NCBI GenBank assembly: GCA_949297765.1
Contig: CASFTV010000001.1
Span: 124,001-188,000, forward strand
Origin: an uncultured bacterium
GTDB taxonomy: Bacteria > Verrucomicrobiota > Lentisphaeria > Victivallales > UBA1829
DNA: 64,000 nucleotides
Reading direction: 5' to 3'
Shown: positions 43,594 to 52,243 of the stretch, piece by piece
How positions within the stretch are numbered: position 1 is the stretch's first letter
How the letters are laid out: each line of letters begins with the position of its first letter
The notes under the pieces: generated by a model
Told to the model about the DNA's origin: nothing
The model's input: only the letters and a program-made list of their open reading frames with translations
Database searches by the model: none
Program-made: the position numbers and the translations under genes

Positions 43594-45330
43594 TCACTGA
43601 TTGTTTGAGTTGAATCCCTCGCCGCGGGGGACGCGTCGGATCGCTTTCTTCGGGCAGACCTCCAGGCACGAATTGCACTTGAGGCAGCTTGCGTTGTCGA
43701 TGACGAATCCGTCGGAAATCGCGGACGCCGGACAGGTCTTGATGCAGAGTCTGCATTTCACGCACTTGCTCTGGTCCAGCTGGAGATCCACCAGCGTCGG
43801 GCAGACCAGCGAAGGACATACCTTGTCCCGGACATGCGCCTCATATTCGCTGCGGAAATAACGGATGGTCGAAAGCGCGGGATTCGGCGCCGTCTGGCCG
43901 AGTCCGCAGAGGGCTCCCTTCCGGATCTTCGGACCGAGGTCCTCCAGAAATGCGATATCCTCTTCCGTTCCGTTGCCGGCGGTGATCCGTTCGAGCGTCT
44001 CGTACATCCGCATGGTCCCGACCCGGCAGAACGTGCATTTCCCGCACGATTCCCGGTGCGTGAACGAAAGGAAGTAACGCGCGGTTTCCACCATGCAGCG
44101 GTTGTTGCCGATCACGATCAGTCCGCCCGACCCCATGATTGCGCCGAGTTCCTTGAGCGAGTCGTAATCGACCTTCACATCGAATTTTTCCGCCGGGATG
44201 CACCCGCCGGAGGGTCCGCCGGTCTGAACCGCTTTCACGCTCCCGCGTTCAGCTCCGCCGATGTCGTAGACGATTTCCGCCAGCGTGACGCCCATCGGAA
44301 CCTCGGTCAGACCCGGATTCCGGAGGTCGCCCGCCAGAGCGAAGATTTTCGTCCCTTTGCTCTTTTCCGTTCCGATTGCGGCGAACTTGTCGGCGCCCAT
44401 GTTCAGGATCGGCGCGATGTTCGCGAACGTTTCCACATTGTTGATTGCGGTCGGGAGACCGTTCCAGCCGCTGTCCGTCGGGAACGGCGGACGGAAGCGG
44501 GGCGTGCCGCGTTTGCCTTCGAGGGAGGCGATCATCGAGGTCTCCTCGCCGCAGACGAATGCGCCGGCGCCTTCCTTGATCTTGATTTCCAGGGCTTTTT
44601 CACGGCCGGGGAGCTTGTCGAGCCCGGCGTCCTGAATCGCCTTGATGGCGATCTTCAGATGTTTGATTGCCAGCGGGTACTCCGCGCGGCAGTAGATGAA
44701 CAGCTTGGTTGCGCCCGTCGCATAAGCCCCGATCAGCATACCTTCGAGAACCTGGAAGGGGACGCTTTCCATCATGGAGCGGTCCATGAACGCGCCGGGG
44801 TCGCCCTCGTCCGCATTCATGATGAGGACCTTTTCCGGAACCTGTTTCGCCGCGAGGAACGACCATTTCATTCCGGTGGGGAATCCGCCGCCTCCGCGGC
44901 CGCGGAGACCGGACTGCTTGATGGCGTCAACGACTTCGGAGGGTTTCATGGCGCCGGCTTTTTTCAGAGCTTCGAATCCGCCGTTGGCTTTGTATTCCTC
45001 CATGTCGCAGGGGACGATCCGTCCGGCGAGGCGGGTGACGTAAAGCGCTTCTTTTTCCGCGCGCAGTTTCGGGATTTCAAAGCGGCCCTTGTCGGTGAGG
45101 GCGAGAATCTCTTTTGCCGCATCGTCGCTGCCTTTGACGGAAGAGTAGAACACGGATCCTCCGTCGGTTTCCACTTCCACGATCGGCTCCGCATAGCAGT
45201 GGCCGATGCATCCGACGCCGACAACCGGAATCGTTCCGGCGTTCCGTTTGAGCGCTTCCATTACTTCCCCCGCTCCGGCGGCGAGTCCGCAGGAGGCGAC
45301 TCCGACTTTAATCCGTTTGATCTGGCTCAT
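43594..45330 (-). CDS. NuoF/HydB-like NADH-binding FMN-FeS subunit, StnB-like
   Basis: A 578-residue protein: N-terminal thioredoxin-like domain with Cys14, Cys41 and Cys45; FMN/NADH core with RGRGGGGFPTGMKW and NADEGDPGAFMDR; [4Fe-4S] motif ESCGKCTFCRVGT; and a C-terminal two-cluster ferredoxin (CVKCRLCIKTCP, CLKCNSCLEVCP). This is the long NuoF form found in bifurcating hydrogenases and transhydrogenases rather than in respiratory complex I. It lies 4 bases after the NuoE-like gene and 16 bases before the GltD-like gene. Confidence 0.93.
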   Translation of the reverse strand: MSQIKRIKVGVASCGLAAGAGEVMEALKRNAGTIPVVGVGCIGHCYAEPIVEVETDGGSVFYSSVKGSDDAAKEILALTDKGRFEIPKLRAEKEALYVTRLAGRIVPCDMEEYKANGGFEALKKAGAMKPSEVVDAIKQSGLRGRGGGGFPTGMKWSFLAAKQVPEKVLIMNADEGDPGAFMDRSMMESVPFQVLEGMLIGAYATGATKLFIYCRAEYPLAIKHLKIAIKAIQDAGLDKLPGREKALEIKIKEGAGAFVCGEETSMIASLEGKRGTPRFRPPFPTDSGWNGLPTAINNVETFANIAPILNMGADKFAAIGTEKSKGTKIFALAGDLRNPGLTEVPMGVTLAEIVYDIGGAERGSVKAVQTGGPSGGCIPAEKFDVKVDYDSLKELGAIMGSGGLIVIGNNRCMVETARYFLSFTHRESCGKCTFCRVGTMRMYETLERITAGNGTEEDIAFLEDLGPKIRKGALCGLGQTAPNPALSTIRYFRSEYEAHVRDKVCPSLVCPTLVDLQLDQSKCVKCRLCIKTCPASAISDGFVIDNASCLKCNSCLEVCPKKAIRRVPRGEGFNSNNQ

Positions 45331-45334
45331 GCTG

Positions 45335-45790
45335 TCAGTCCATTTTTCTGTATTCGTTCAGAATTTTGACGAGGTTTCTGCGGTCGAGCTTTCCGTAGAC
45401 GCGTCCGTTGATCGCCATCACCGGCGCGAGGCTGCAGCAGCCGAGGCAGGCAACGGTCTGGAGGGAGAAGCGTCCTTCCGCATCGGTTTCGCCGTCCTTG
45501 ATTCCCAGTTCGGCGGTGATCCACTGCTGGATCAGCGGCGTGCCTTTGATATGGCAGGCGGTGCCGTCGCAGCTGCTGATCTGGAATCGTCCGGGTTTGA
45601 CGCGTTTGAACTGCGCGTAAAAGGTGAGAACTCCTTCCACTTCGGCAGGGGACATCCCGAAATTTTCCGCAACCGCGCGGATTGCGTCATCGGAAACGTA
45701 TCCCTCCTTCTGCTGGATCAACTGGAGACCTTTGATCAGGTCTCCCTTTTCGTGTCCTATCTCTTCCAGATAGGAGAACTCTGACAACAT
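45335..45790 (-). CDS. NuoE/HydC-like [2Fe-2S] subunit, StnA-like
   Basis: A 151-residue protein with a helical N-terminus (LIQQKEGYVSDDAIRAVAENFGMSPAEVEGVLTFYAQF) and a thioredoxin-like [2Fe-2S] domain whose ligands are in CDGTAC and CLGCC. The start at 45790 has a perfect AGGAGG site; the longer frame is rejected. First gene of the three-gene redox operon. Confidence 0.94.
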   Translation of the reverse strand: MLSEFSYLEEIGHEKGDLIKGLQLIQQKEGYVSDDAIRAVAENFGMSPAEVEGVLTFYAQFKRVKPGRFQISSCDGTACHIKGTPLIQQWITAELGIKDGETDAEGRFSLQTVACLGCCSLAPVMAINGRVYGKLDRRNLVKILNEYRKMD

Positions 45791-46028
45791 AGATATTCCT
45801 CCTGATGATGTATGTTCGTAAACAGAATAATTTATCATGAAAATCATTCATTTCAAGCATTCCCGGGATAAAATCCGGAAAATCCCGCTTCCTCATTCTT
45901 CCGGGCGGAAGCGTGGAGCATTCCTGCTTTTTTCCAAAAATATTTGGAGAATCTTCCGTTTCGGACTGTACAAAGGCGCATTGGGGCGCTATATTGTCCC
46001 CCGCAACTCAAAAGAAAGGATTTTCCGT

Positions 46029-46337
46029 ATGTACAAAATTGAATTCTATATTCCCGAGTCCCATCTGGAGCAGGTCAAGCAGGCGATGTTCGACGCCGGA
46101 GCGGGAAAACTCGAAAACTACGACTGCTGCTGCTGGCAGACCCGGGGAATCGGCCAGTTCCGTCCGCTGGAGGGAAGCAATCCCTATTCCGGAACCCTCG
46201 GAACTGCGGAAAAAGATACCGAGTGGAAAGTTGAAATGATCTGTTCCGACGACTGCGTCGAAGCGGCCGTCGCCGCGCTCAAGGAACATCATCCCTATGA
46301 GACGCCCGCCTATCAGTACTGGGAAGTGAAGGCGTGA
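46029..46337 (+). CDS. NIF3 N-terminal (YqfO/CutA-fold) domain protein
   Basis: A 102-residue single-domain protein of the CutA-like fold found as an insert in NIF3/YqfO proteins: KIEFYIPESHLEQVKQAMFDAGAGKLENYDCCCWQTRGIGQFRPLEGSNP and the ending HPYETPAYQYW are hallmarks. Stand-alone versions are common and of unknown role; metal binding is suggested for the fold. Three Cys in a row (CCC) are notable. ATG 46029 has AAAGGA 8 bases ahead. It overlaps the next gene by four bases. Confidence 0.88.
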   Translation: MYKIEFYIPESHLEQVKQAMFDAGAGKLENYDCCCWQTRGIGQFRPLEGSNPYSGTLGTAEKDTEWKVEMICSDDCVEAAVAALKEHHPYETPAYQYWEVKA

Positions 46338-46960
46338 ACATCTTTATCGCGGAACTCGTTCAGAATCCGGAGTATTTCTGGCTGGTGACTCTTTCGGTGA
46401 TCCCGTCGATCTGTCTGCACGAGTACTTCCATGCGCAGGTTGCTCTCTGGTGCGGTGACGACACCGCCGCGCGGAGCGGCCATCTGACCTTGAATCCCCT
46501 CCGTCAGATGGGATGGATTTCTCTGATTCTTTTTCTTGTGATCGGTATCGCGTGGGGGATGGTGCCGGTCGATCGCCGCCGTCTTTCGAAGCGGCAGGCG
46601 GTTCTGGTTTCGTTTGCGGGGCCGTTCATGAATTTTTCTCTGGCGCTTCTCGCGTGGTGCGCCTGCATCTTCCTGCCCGGACTGGTGCTGCAGGAGAAGA
46701 TCCCCGCGCTGCTGTTTCAATATGTTTTCTGTCTCGGGACATTCAATATTGTCCTGTTTGTGATCAACATGCTGCCGATTCCCGGTCTGGACGGATGGAA
46801 CATGCTGTTTGAATTCATCCGCTTCCGTCCTGTCACGTCGGAGTTCGTGAAGGGGGCAATGCTGCTTCTGATGCTGCTTCTGGTCCTTTCGTTTCCCTAT
46901 GTGTACAAGGCGGCCTGGTTTGTGATGCAGCTGGCTGTGCGGATTCTTCATCCGGAATGA
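46334..46960 (+). CDS. site-2 protease family (M50) membrane metalloprotease
   Basis: A 208-residue membrane protein with zinc motif HEYFH (His29-Glu30-His33) in the first helices and NMLPIPGLDGWN, the NPxPxxDG-like third ligand motif. This is the short, PDZ-less M50 type. Its start is GTG, overlapping the preceding stop. The substrate is unknown; such proteases often cut anti-sigma factors or other membrane proteins. Confidence 0.88.
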   Translation: MNIFIAELVQNPEYFWLVTLSVIPSICLHEYFHAQVALWCGDDTAARSGHLTLNPLRQMGWISLILFLVIGIAWGMVPVDRRRLSKRQAVLVSFAGPFMNFSLALLAWCACIFLPGLVLQEKIPALLFQYVFCLGTFNIVLFVINMLPIPGLDGWNMLFEFIRFRPVTSEFVKGAMLLLMLLLVLSFPYVYKAAWFVMQLAVRILHPE

Positions 46961-46970
46961 GAGCCGTGTC

Positions 46971-48224
46971 ATGGAAGAATATCTGCCGCCGCCGTGGAGC
47001 GTGACTGAACTCAATGAGGCGATCCGGGATCTGCTGGAGAACACCTTCCTGCCTGTCCGGGTGACCGGGGAGATCAGCGGACTCACGGTCCACCGCTCCG
47101 GACATGTCTATCTTACGCTGAAGGATGAACACTCTCAGATTCGCGCCGTCTTCTTCTCCGGAGCCGCGAAATGCCGTGCGCTGGAGCTGAAAAACGGGTC
47201 CATGGTGGAGGCTTCGGGAAAAATCGCCTTCTACGCCCCGCGCGGCGAGTGTCAGCTGACGCTGCGGGATCTGAAACCGCTCGGAACCGGAACGCTGCAG
47301 GAACGGTTCGAGGCCATGAAAAAACGGCTCGCCGAGGAAGGGTTGTTCGACTCCGCCCGCAAAAAATCTCTGCCGTTTGTTCCGCGCTGCATTGGAATCG
47401 TCACGTCTCCGGAAGGGGCGGCGATCCGGGATTTCATCAAGGTGGCGCTGGAGCGTTTTCCGCCGCTGCGGATCCGCATCTATCCGGCGCCCGTGCAGGG
47501 GAGGGGGGCGGAGTATCATCTCGCCGCCGGCGTGGAGTTTTTCAACCGCTTCCGCTGCGCCGATGTGATCCTGATTACCCGCGGCGGAGGGAGCATGGAA
47601 GATCTCTGGTGCTTCAACGAGGAGGTCCTTGCCCGGGCCGTGGCGGAGAGCCGTCTGCCGGTCGTCAGCGCGGTCGGTCACGAGATTGACACCACGATCT
47701 GCGATCTTGCCGCGGATGTCCGGGCGCCGACCCCGACCGCCGCCGCGGAGGTTCTCCTGCCCGATTTCCACGCTCTCTGCGATGAGGTGCAGAGCGCCAT
47801 GCGCCGTCTTGGAAACTCCGCCGAACTGGCCTGGCAGCGCGCCGGAGCCGCTCTGGACCGGCTGCTCTCCGCAAAGGCCATGATGCGGCCCGCGCAGATG
47901 ATCCAGGAGCGGATGCAGACCGTCGATTACCGGATGAAAGATCTGGAAAACGCGCTCTTTCAGACGTTGCGTGACCGCGAAATGCGGATCGAACATCTCC
48001 GGAGCAAACTGGAAGCACTCAGTCCGGTCCGCATTCTGGAACGCGGCTATTCCGTTCTGCTGGATCCTTCGGGGAAAGCGGTTCTTTCCCCCGGTCAGAT
48101 TCCGGAGGGCAGCCGGGTGTCCGCCATTCTTGCGGAAGGACGGGCTGCTCTTGTCAGCCTGGGGCCGGAAGACGGCTCCGCTGTTACCGGAACAGAAGCC
48201 CGATCTGATAGACGGTCAGAGTAA
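46971..48224 (+). CDS. xseA: exodeoxyribonuclease VII large subunit
   Basis: A 417-residue nuclease subunit. The N-terminal OB domain is at about 8-105 (WSVTELNEAIRDLLENTFLPVRVTGEISGL...HVYLTLKDEHSQIRAVFF), and the catalytic domain has VTSPEGAAIRDF, GGGSMEDLWCFNEE, AVGHEIDTTICDLAADVRAPTPTAAAE. A shorter coiled-coil region and a final RGYSVLLD segment follow. No xseB was seen in the window. Its end overlaps feoB by 41 bases, convergently. Confidence 0.95.
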   Translation: MEEYLPPPWSVTELNEAIRDLLENTFLPVRVTGEISGLTVHRSGHVYLTLKDEHSQIRAVFFSGAAKCRALELKNGSMVEASGKIAFYAPRGECQLTLRDLKPLGTGTLQERFEAMKKRLAEEGLFDSARKKSLPFVPRCIGIVTSPEGAAIRDFIKVALERFPPLRIRIYPAPVQGRGAEYHLAAGVEFFNRFRCADVILITRGGGSMEDLWCFNEEVLARAVAESRLPVVSAVGHEIDTTICDLAADVRAPTPTAAAEVLLPDFHALCDEVQSAMRRLGNSAELAWQRAGAALDRLLSAKAMMRPAQMIQERMQTVDYRMKDLENALFQTLRDREMRIEHLRSKLEALSPVRILERGYSVLLDPSGKAVLSPGQIPEGSRVSAILAEGRAALVSLGPEDGSAVTGTEARSDRRSE

Positions 48225-50322
48225 TCAGGTAGGCCAGAAGCGTCAGCCCGATCATCTGGAAGAACATCCATTTCCACGAATTGGTCTCCCGTCTGACCAC
48301 CGCGACGGTAGCAATGCACGGCATCGTAATCAGACAGAACAGCATGATGCAGAATCCCTGCAGCGGTGTGTAATCCTCGCGCAGCTTTTCCCGCAGCGGG
48401 GTTGCATTTTCCTCTGCGTCGCCGAAGGAATTGAGAATTCCAAGCTGGGAGACGAACAGCTCTTTTCCCGCGAACGCCCCGATCAGCGCCGAACAGACCT
48501 TCCAGTCGAATCCGAGCGGCTGAAACACCACGGTCATCGCGTTTCCGATCCGCCCTGCGATGCTGTACTGGATCCTCTCTTTTTCCTTTTCCGCGGCGAG
48601 GGTTGCCGTTTCGCTTTTTTTCCGGTCGGCGGAGAGCCCGGCGGACTGTTCAATCTTCTCGATTGCGGCCGCGTAATCCTTCGAGTACGCGCTTTCCGGT
48701 TTTTCCGGCAGCGTGTTGAACAGAAACAGAATGATTGAGGCCGTCAGAATGAAGGTTCCCGCCTTGTGCAGATACATCATGGTTCGTTCCAGCATATAGA
48801 GCAGCAGGCTCCGGAGGGTTGGCATGCGGTAGGGCGGCAGCTCCATGACGAAGATTTCGTCGTCTCCGCGGAACAGCGTGGATTTCAGAATCCCCGCGCA
48901 GATCAGCGCCAGCGCCACGCCGATGAAATAGATCAGCCACATCACGGGCGCCTGCCACGCGGGCGGGAAAAACGCCGGGATCATCAGCGAATAGATCGGC
49001 AGACGCGCTCCGCAGCTCATCAGCGGAAGCACCATGATGGTGGTCAGACGGTCCCGTTCCGATTCAATCGTCCGGGTCGCCATGATTGCGGGAACCGTGC
49101 AGCCGAATCCGAGCAGCATCGGAATGAAGCTCTTCCCGTGCAGACCGAACTTGTGCATGAATCCGTCCATGACGAATGCGGCGCGCGCCATGTAGCCGGT
49201 CCCCTCCAGAAAGGCGATCGCCAGAAACAGAATCAGGATGTTCGGCAGGAACACCAGTACGCCTCCCACGCCGCCGATGATTCCCTCCACGATCAGGGAA
49301 CGCAGATAGTCCAGATGTCTGGAGGGCCAGAGCGCTTCGATCAGTCCGCCCAGTTTTGCAAATGCGAACTCCAGCAGATCCATCAGCGGGAGCGAACACT
49401 GGAACGTCAGGAAAAAGACCAGAAACATAATCAGGAAAAAGATCGGAAGCCCGAGATAGCGGTTGGTGACAACCCGGTCGATTTCCTCCGTGAACTGATG
49501 GCGCGAGCGTTTTTTCATCCGGATGGCTTCCCGGCAGGCGCCGGCGATCATTCCGTAGCGGCAGTCTGCGATATAGGTTTCACTGGAGATGCCGAACCGG
49601 GTATGGATCTCTTTCCGCCACTTCCGGAGAAGCGGATCCAGGACTTCCGTCTGAGGCAGTCTGCGGAGATCGTCGTCCTGCTCCAGGAGGCGGATGGCCT
49701 GGTAGCGGAGCGGGATGCGGCCGGCTTCCGGCAGATTCAGTTTCCCGAGTTCTCCCGCCAGTTCGCCGATCGCGTTCATCGCGACGCTTCCGAAATCAAT
49801 CGGCCGCGGGACGGTCCGTTCCGTCGAGCAGAGTTTCTGCAGGAGCAGACGTTTCAGAACGTCGATTCCTTCTCCGGTCGATCCGACCGCTTCCACGATC
49901 GGTGCGCCGAAGAACCGTTCCAGAATCGGGAAGTTGAAGACCAGTCCGCGGTTCCGCGCCTCGTCGATCATATTGAAGAGCAGGACCATCGGAATGTTGA
50001 GTTCCGCCAGCTGGGTGGTCAGGTACAGATTCCTCTGCGCGTTTCCGGAGTCGATCACGTCGAGAATGAGATCCACATCTCCCGCCATCAGCTCGGAGAA
50101 CGCCACGCGCTCCTCCGCGGTGGCCGAGGACAGACTGTAAATGCCGGGCAGATCCACAATTTCAATTTTGATCTCCCCCATCCGGCAGATTCCGATCTTG
50201 CGTTCGACGGTCACTCCCGAATAGTTCCCGACATGCTGATGGGTTCCCGTGAGAAGATTGAAAATCGTGGTTTTCCCGCAGTTCGGGTTGCCCGCGAGCG
50301 CGATCTTGAACGAGCGTTTCAT
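48184..50322 (-). CDS. feoB: ferrous iron transport protein B
   Basis: A 712-residue Fe2+ importer. The N-terminal G domain has GNPNCGKT (G1), SGVTVE, DLPGIY (G3) and NMID (G4). The membrane part has two Gate-type repeats with MLLGFGCTVPAIMATRT and a matching FAGKELFVSQLGIL region. The linker near 575-610 is Lys/Glu rich. No separate feoA gene lies beside it; the upstream regulator carries a FeoA-like C-terminal domain instead, as DtxR proteins do. The gap to that regulator is 24 bases. Confidence 0.96.
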   Translation of the reverse strand: MKRSFKIALAGNPNCGKTTIFNLLTGTHQHVGNYSGVTVERKIGICRMGEIKIEIVDLPGIYSLSSATAEERVAFSELMAGDVDLILDVIDSGNAQRNLYLTTQLAELNIPMVLLFNMIDEARNRGLVFNFPILERFFGAPIVEAVGSTGEGIDVLKRLLLQKLCSTERTVPRPIDFGSVAMNAIGELAGELGKLNLPEAGRIPLRYQAIRLLEQDDDLRRLPQTEVLDPLLRKWRKEIHTRFGISSETYIADCRYGMIAGACREAIRMKKRSRHQFTEEIDRVVTNRYLGLPIFFLIMFLVFFLTFQCSLPLMDLLEFAFAKLGGLIEALWPSRHLDYLRSLIVEGIIGGVGGVLVFLPNILILFLAIAFLEGTGYMARAAFVMDGFMHKFGLHGKSFIPMLLGFGCTVPAIMATRTIESERDRLTTIMVLPLMSCGARLPIYSLMIPAFFPPAWQAPVMWLIYFIGVALALICAGILKSTLFRGDDEIFVMELPPYRMPTLRSLLLYMLERTMMYLHKAGTFILTASIILFLFNTLPEKPESAYSKDYAAAIEKIEQSAGLSADRKKSETATLAAEKEKERIQYSIAGRIGNAMTVVFQPLGFDWKVCSALIGAFAGKELFVSQLGILNSFGDAEENATPLREKLREDYTPLQGFCIMLFCLITMPCIATVAVVRRETNSWKWMFFQMIGLTLLAYLITLTVYQIGLLFR

Positions 50323-50346
50323 TGGAACTTCGCACCTGACCTTCGC

Positions 50347-51048
50347 TTATTCCGTCGGCCGGAGCCAGATATGCGACGCGTCGCAGCGGCGGAGCGAAAG
50401 GCTGCTCCCCATCACCTTGATGCGCATCAGATCTCCGAACGGGGCGGTTCCCTCCATTTCCAGAAGAGTTCCGTTTACGAGTCCGAGGTCTGCAAATTTC
50501 TTGAGTCCGCGCAGATTCTCCGCAACCCTTACCACAACGCCGCGCTGTCCCTCTTTCAGCTGATCGAGAGAGACCAGGTCTTCCGCGTCATCGGAGCGGA
50601 TCTGCGGAAGGGTCTGTTCCAGATAGGCCCGGAGCTGTCCGCAGTCCTCCCGCGTCGCGATGGCTTCCGACAGCAGCACAATGCGGGACATCACCTTTTC
50701 CCCGATGATGTGTTCCACCTTGCATGCCGCATCGTTCGCTTCCGTGTCGGGCAGTTTGAGAATATAGCAGAAAAAGTTTTTCAGAGCGCTGTGCCGATGC
50801 CGGATCACGGCCGCCTTCTCCGCACCGGAGGGCGTCAGAAACACCGGAGAGTGGGACTGATAGTGGATCAGCCCCCGCGACGACAGCGCCTGAAGCGCGT
50901 TGGTGACGGACGGCATCTTGACCTTCAGACGGTCCGCAATTTCCTTTGTGTGCGCATGCCCCTGTTCCTCAATGATTTCCGCAATCGCTTCGAGATAATC
51001 TTCCAGACTGCTGGATATGGTGATTTTTTCCACAGTGCCACACTCCAT
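50347..51048 (-). CDS. DtxR/IdeR-family metal-dependent repressor with FeoA-like domain
   Basis: A 233-residue three-domain regulator: winged helix (SSLEDYLEAIAEIIEEQGHAHTKEIADRLKVKMPSVTNALQALSSRGLI), dimerisation/metal-binding helices with CKVEHIIGEKV, and an SH3-like FeoA domain (SLDQLKEGQRGVVVRVAENLRGLKKFADLGLVNGTLLEM). It most likely represses feoB when iron is bound; manganese sensing (MntR) is less likely given feoB. A GTG at 51033 preceded by GGAG is an alternative start. Confidence 0.92.
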   Translation of the reverse strand: MECGTVEKITISSSLEDYLEAIAEIIEEQGHAHTKEIADRLKVKMPSVTNALQALSSRGLIHYQSHSPVFLTPSGAEKAAVIRHRHSALKNFFCYILKLPDTEANDAACKVEHIIGEKVMSRIVLLSEAIATREDCGQLRAYLEQTLPQIRSDDAEDLVSLDQLKEGQRGVVVRVAENLRGLKKFADLGLVNGTLLEMEGTAPFGDLMRIKVMGSSLSLRRCDASHIWLRPTE

Positions 51049-51051
51049 GCT

Positions 51052-51100
51052 AATGACGATTGAAGTAATATAGTGTCATTGCGGAAAATTTAAAGTCATT
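51052..51100. promoter_or_regulatory. candidate metal-regulator operator and promoter region
   Basis: AATGAC (51052-51057) forms an inverted repeat with GTCATT (51075-51080), and GTCATT recurs at 51095-51100. The element lies just upstream of the DtxR-type gene and contains TATATT on the minus strand as a possible -10. Autoregulation is plausible. Confidence 0.45.
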
Positions 51101-51117
51101 CCGCTTCCTTTTCCGCA

Positions 51118-51825
51118 TTATTTTGCGCGGAGGACGGAATTGACCTCAAGCACCGGGAATATCCAGCAGAGGAATCCCGGCGAGACCCGCAGATTCCACT
51201 CGATCCGTTCCGGCGAGCGCGTGAAGACCGTTTCCAGCGAAACCTCTTCTCCGTTCCTGGTGAAGCGCCCCGTGACCACGTTTCCGCTCTCCCGCAGTTT
51301 GGCCAGAACCAGATCCCCCGAAACGGGATAATCTCCTCCGCCGACCAGCGCATTGAGTTTGAACGGAAGTTCCGCCATTTCATATTCCAGAGCAAAATAC
51401 GACTCCTTGACCGGCGTCGTGAACGGGCAGTTCCGGAATCCCCGGATCCGCGCTATGAAATCGGCGACCGGTTCAATCGTGACATCAAGATCCACGATCT
51501 TTTCCAGTTCCACGCAGGGAACCGTGTTGACCGGTTTGCTTTCCGGATTCCCGAACGGCGTTTTGATGGTGTAAAGCGCCTGCGGTTCCCGCAGAATCTT
51601 GCAGTCCGGTGCAAGAACGCTTTCTTCCTCCTGCGTCAGAAACGGAAGGACCGCCGGACGGATCTTCTTGATCCAGACTCTTCCGTTGATATTCGGACTT
51701 TTCCCGCTCAGCCAGAACAGAACCGTGCTGTGCGCAACCCCGACGGCCTTCGCAAACTGCGATACGTTGCCGTACGCCTCAATCGTTCGCTGCAGGACGT
51801 TTTTGACTTCCGGTGTGACTTTCAT
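51118..51825 (-). CDS. HTH regulator with LexA/S24-like C-terminal domain
   Basis: A 235-residue protein. Residues 1-60 hold an XRE-type helix-turn-helix (RTIEAYGNVSQFAKAVGVAHSTVLFWLSGKSPNI). The C-terminal half resembles the S24/LexA fold (YPVSGDLVLAKLRESGNVVTGRFTRNGEEVSLETV), but I do not see a clear catalytic Ser-Lys pair, so it may sense without self-cleavage. The start at 51825 has GGGAGAA upstream; the longer frame is not supported. It resembles phage repressors, yet no phage gene is nearby. Confidence 0.72.
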   Translation of the reverse strand: MKVTPEVKNVLQRTIEAYGNVSQFAKAVGVAHSTVLFWLSGKSPNINGRVWIKKIRPAVLPFLTQEEESVLAPDCKILREPQALYTIKTPFGNPESKPVNTVPCVELEKIVDLDVTIEPVADFIARIRGFRNCPFTTPVKESYFALEYEMAELPFKLNALVGGGDYPVSGDLVLAKLRESGNVVTGRFTRNGEEVSLETVFTRSPERIEWNLRVSPGFLCWIFPVLEVNSVLRAK

Positions 51826-52243
51826 CTCTGTTCTCCCATAGTTTGTTTTTTTTCTGTTCCCTTGCAACAGATAGACATGACTTTTGCGGGGTTTGTTGCG
51901 CAATTTCTCCATCTGGTCCGCCGTTCTTCTTCCGGGTATGGAAAAAATATCCGAATAAAAACGTCGATTCTTTGAAAATCCCTGATTATTTTAACTCCTT
52001 CCCTCTGAAGGCAATATAATCGTTTTTCCGGACTTTGAAAGAATGAAAAACAGCGAAAATTTTAAATTTTGAAATGTTTATAAAGGTTATATTATGTAAA
52101 AAATATGGAGATCGTGTTTATTTAATATTAAGAAAAGTACTCTTCTAAATTTACAACAATCAGAATCAAAAAAAATAAAAAATAATCCAAACAAAAAAAT
52201 CCCGCCGCATCCCGGCTGACGAAATACGGCGGGATTTCCGGAT
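51826..52243. other. 418-base gap with an AT-rich core
   Basis: From about 51960 to 52200 the sequence is strongly AT-rich, unlike its surroundings, with oligo-A/T runs but no credible coding frame. It may contain the S24-like gene's promoter or be a remnant of transferred DNA. I see no RNA gene. Confidence 0.5.
52197..52237 (-). terminator. terminator after the GH13 gene
   Basis: An 11-bp perfect stem AAATCCCGCCG (52197-52207 with 52227-52237), followed on the minus strand by a run of T residues. Confidence 0.88.

Noticed and set aside
41682-43613. Long open frame opposite the GltD-like subunit
   Set aside because: No motif or ribosome site; the opposite strand carries exact FeS and FAD motifs.
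41541-45790. Possible electron-bifurcating [FeFe]-hydrogenase
   Set aside because: NuoE/NuoF-like subunits are present, but no H-cluster cysteine motifs occur in the large subunit or nearby.
41541-45790. Respiratory complex I fragment
   Set aside because: No NuoG large domain, NuoB/C/D or membrane subunits; the NuoF carries an extra ferredoxin domain and the third gene is GltD-like.
51118-52243. Prophage remnant
   Set aside because: Only a repressor-like gene is present; no integrase, structural gene or attachment-site repeats seen.
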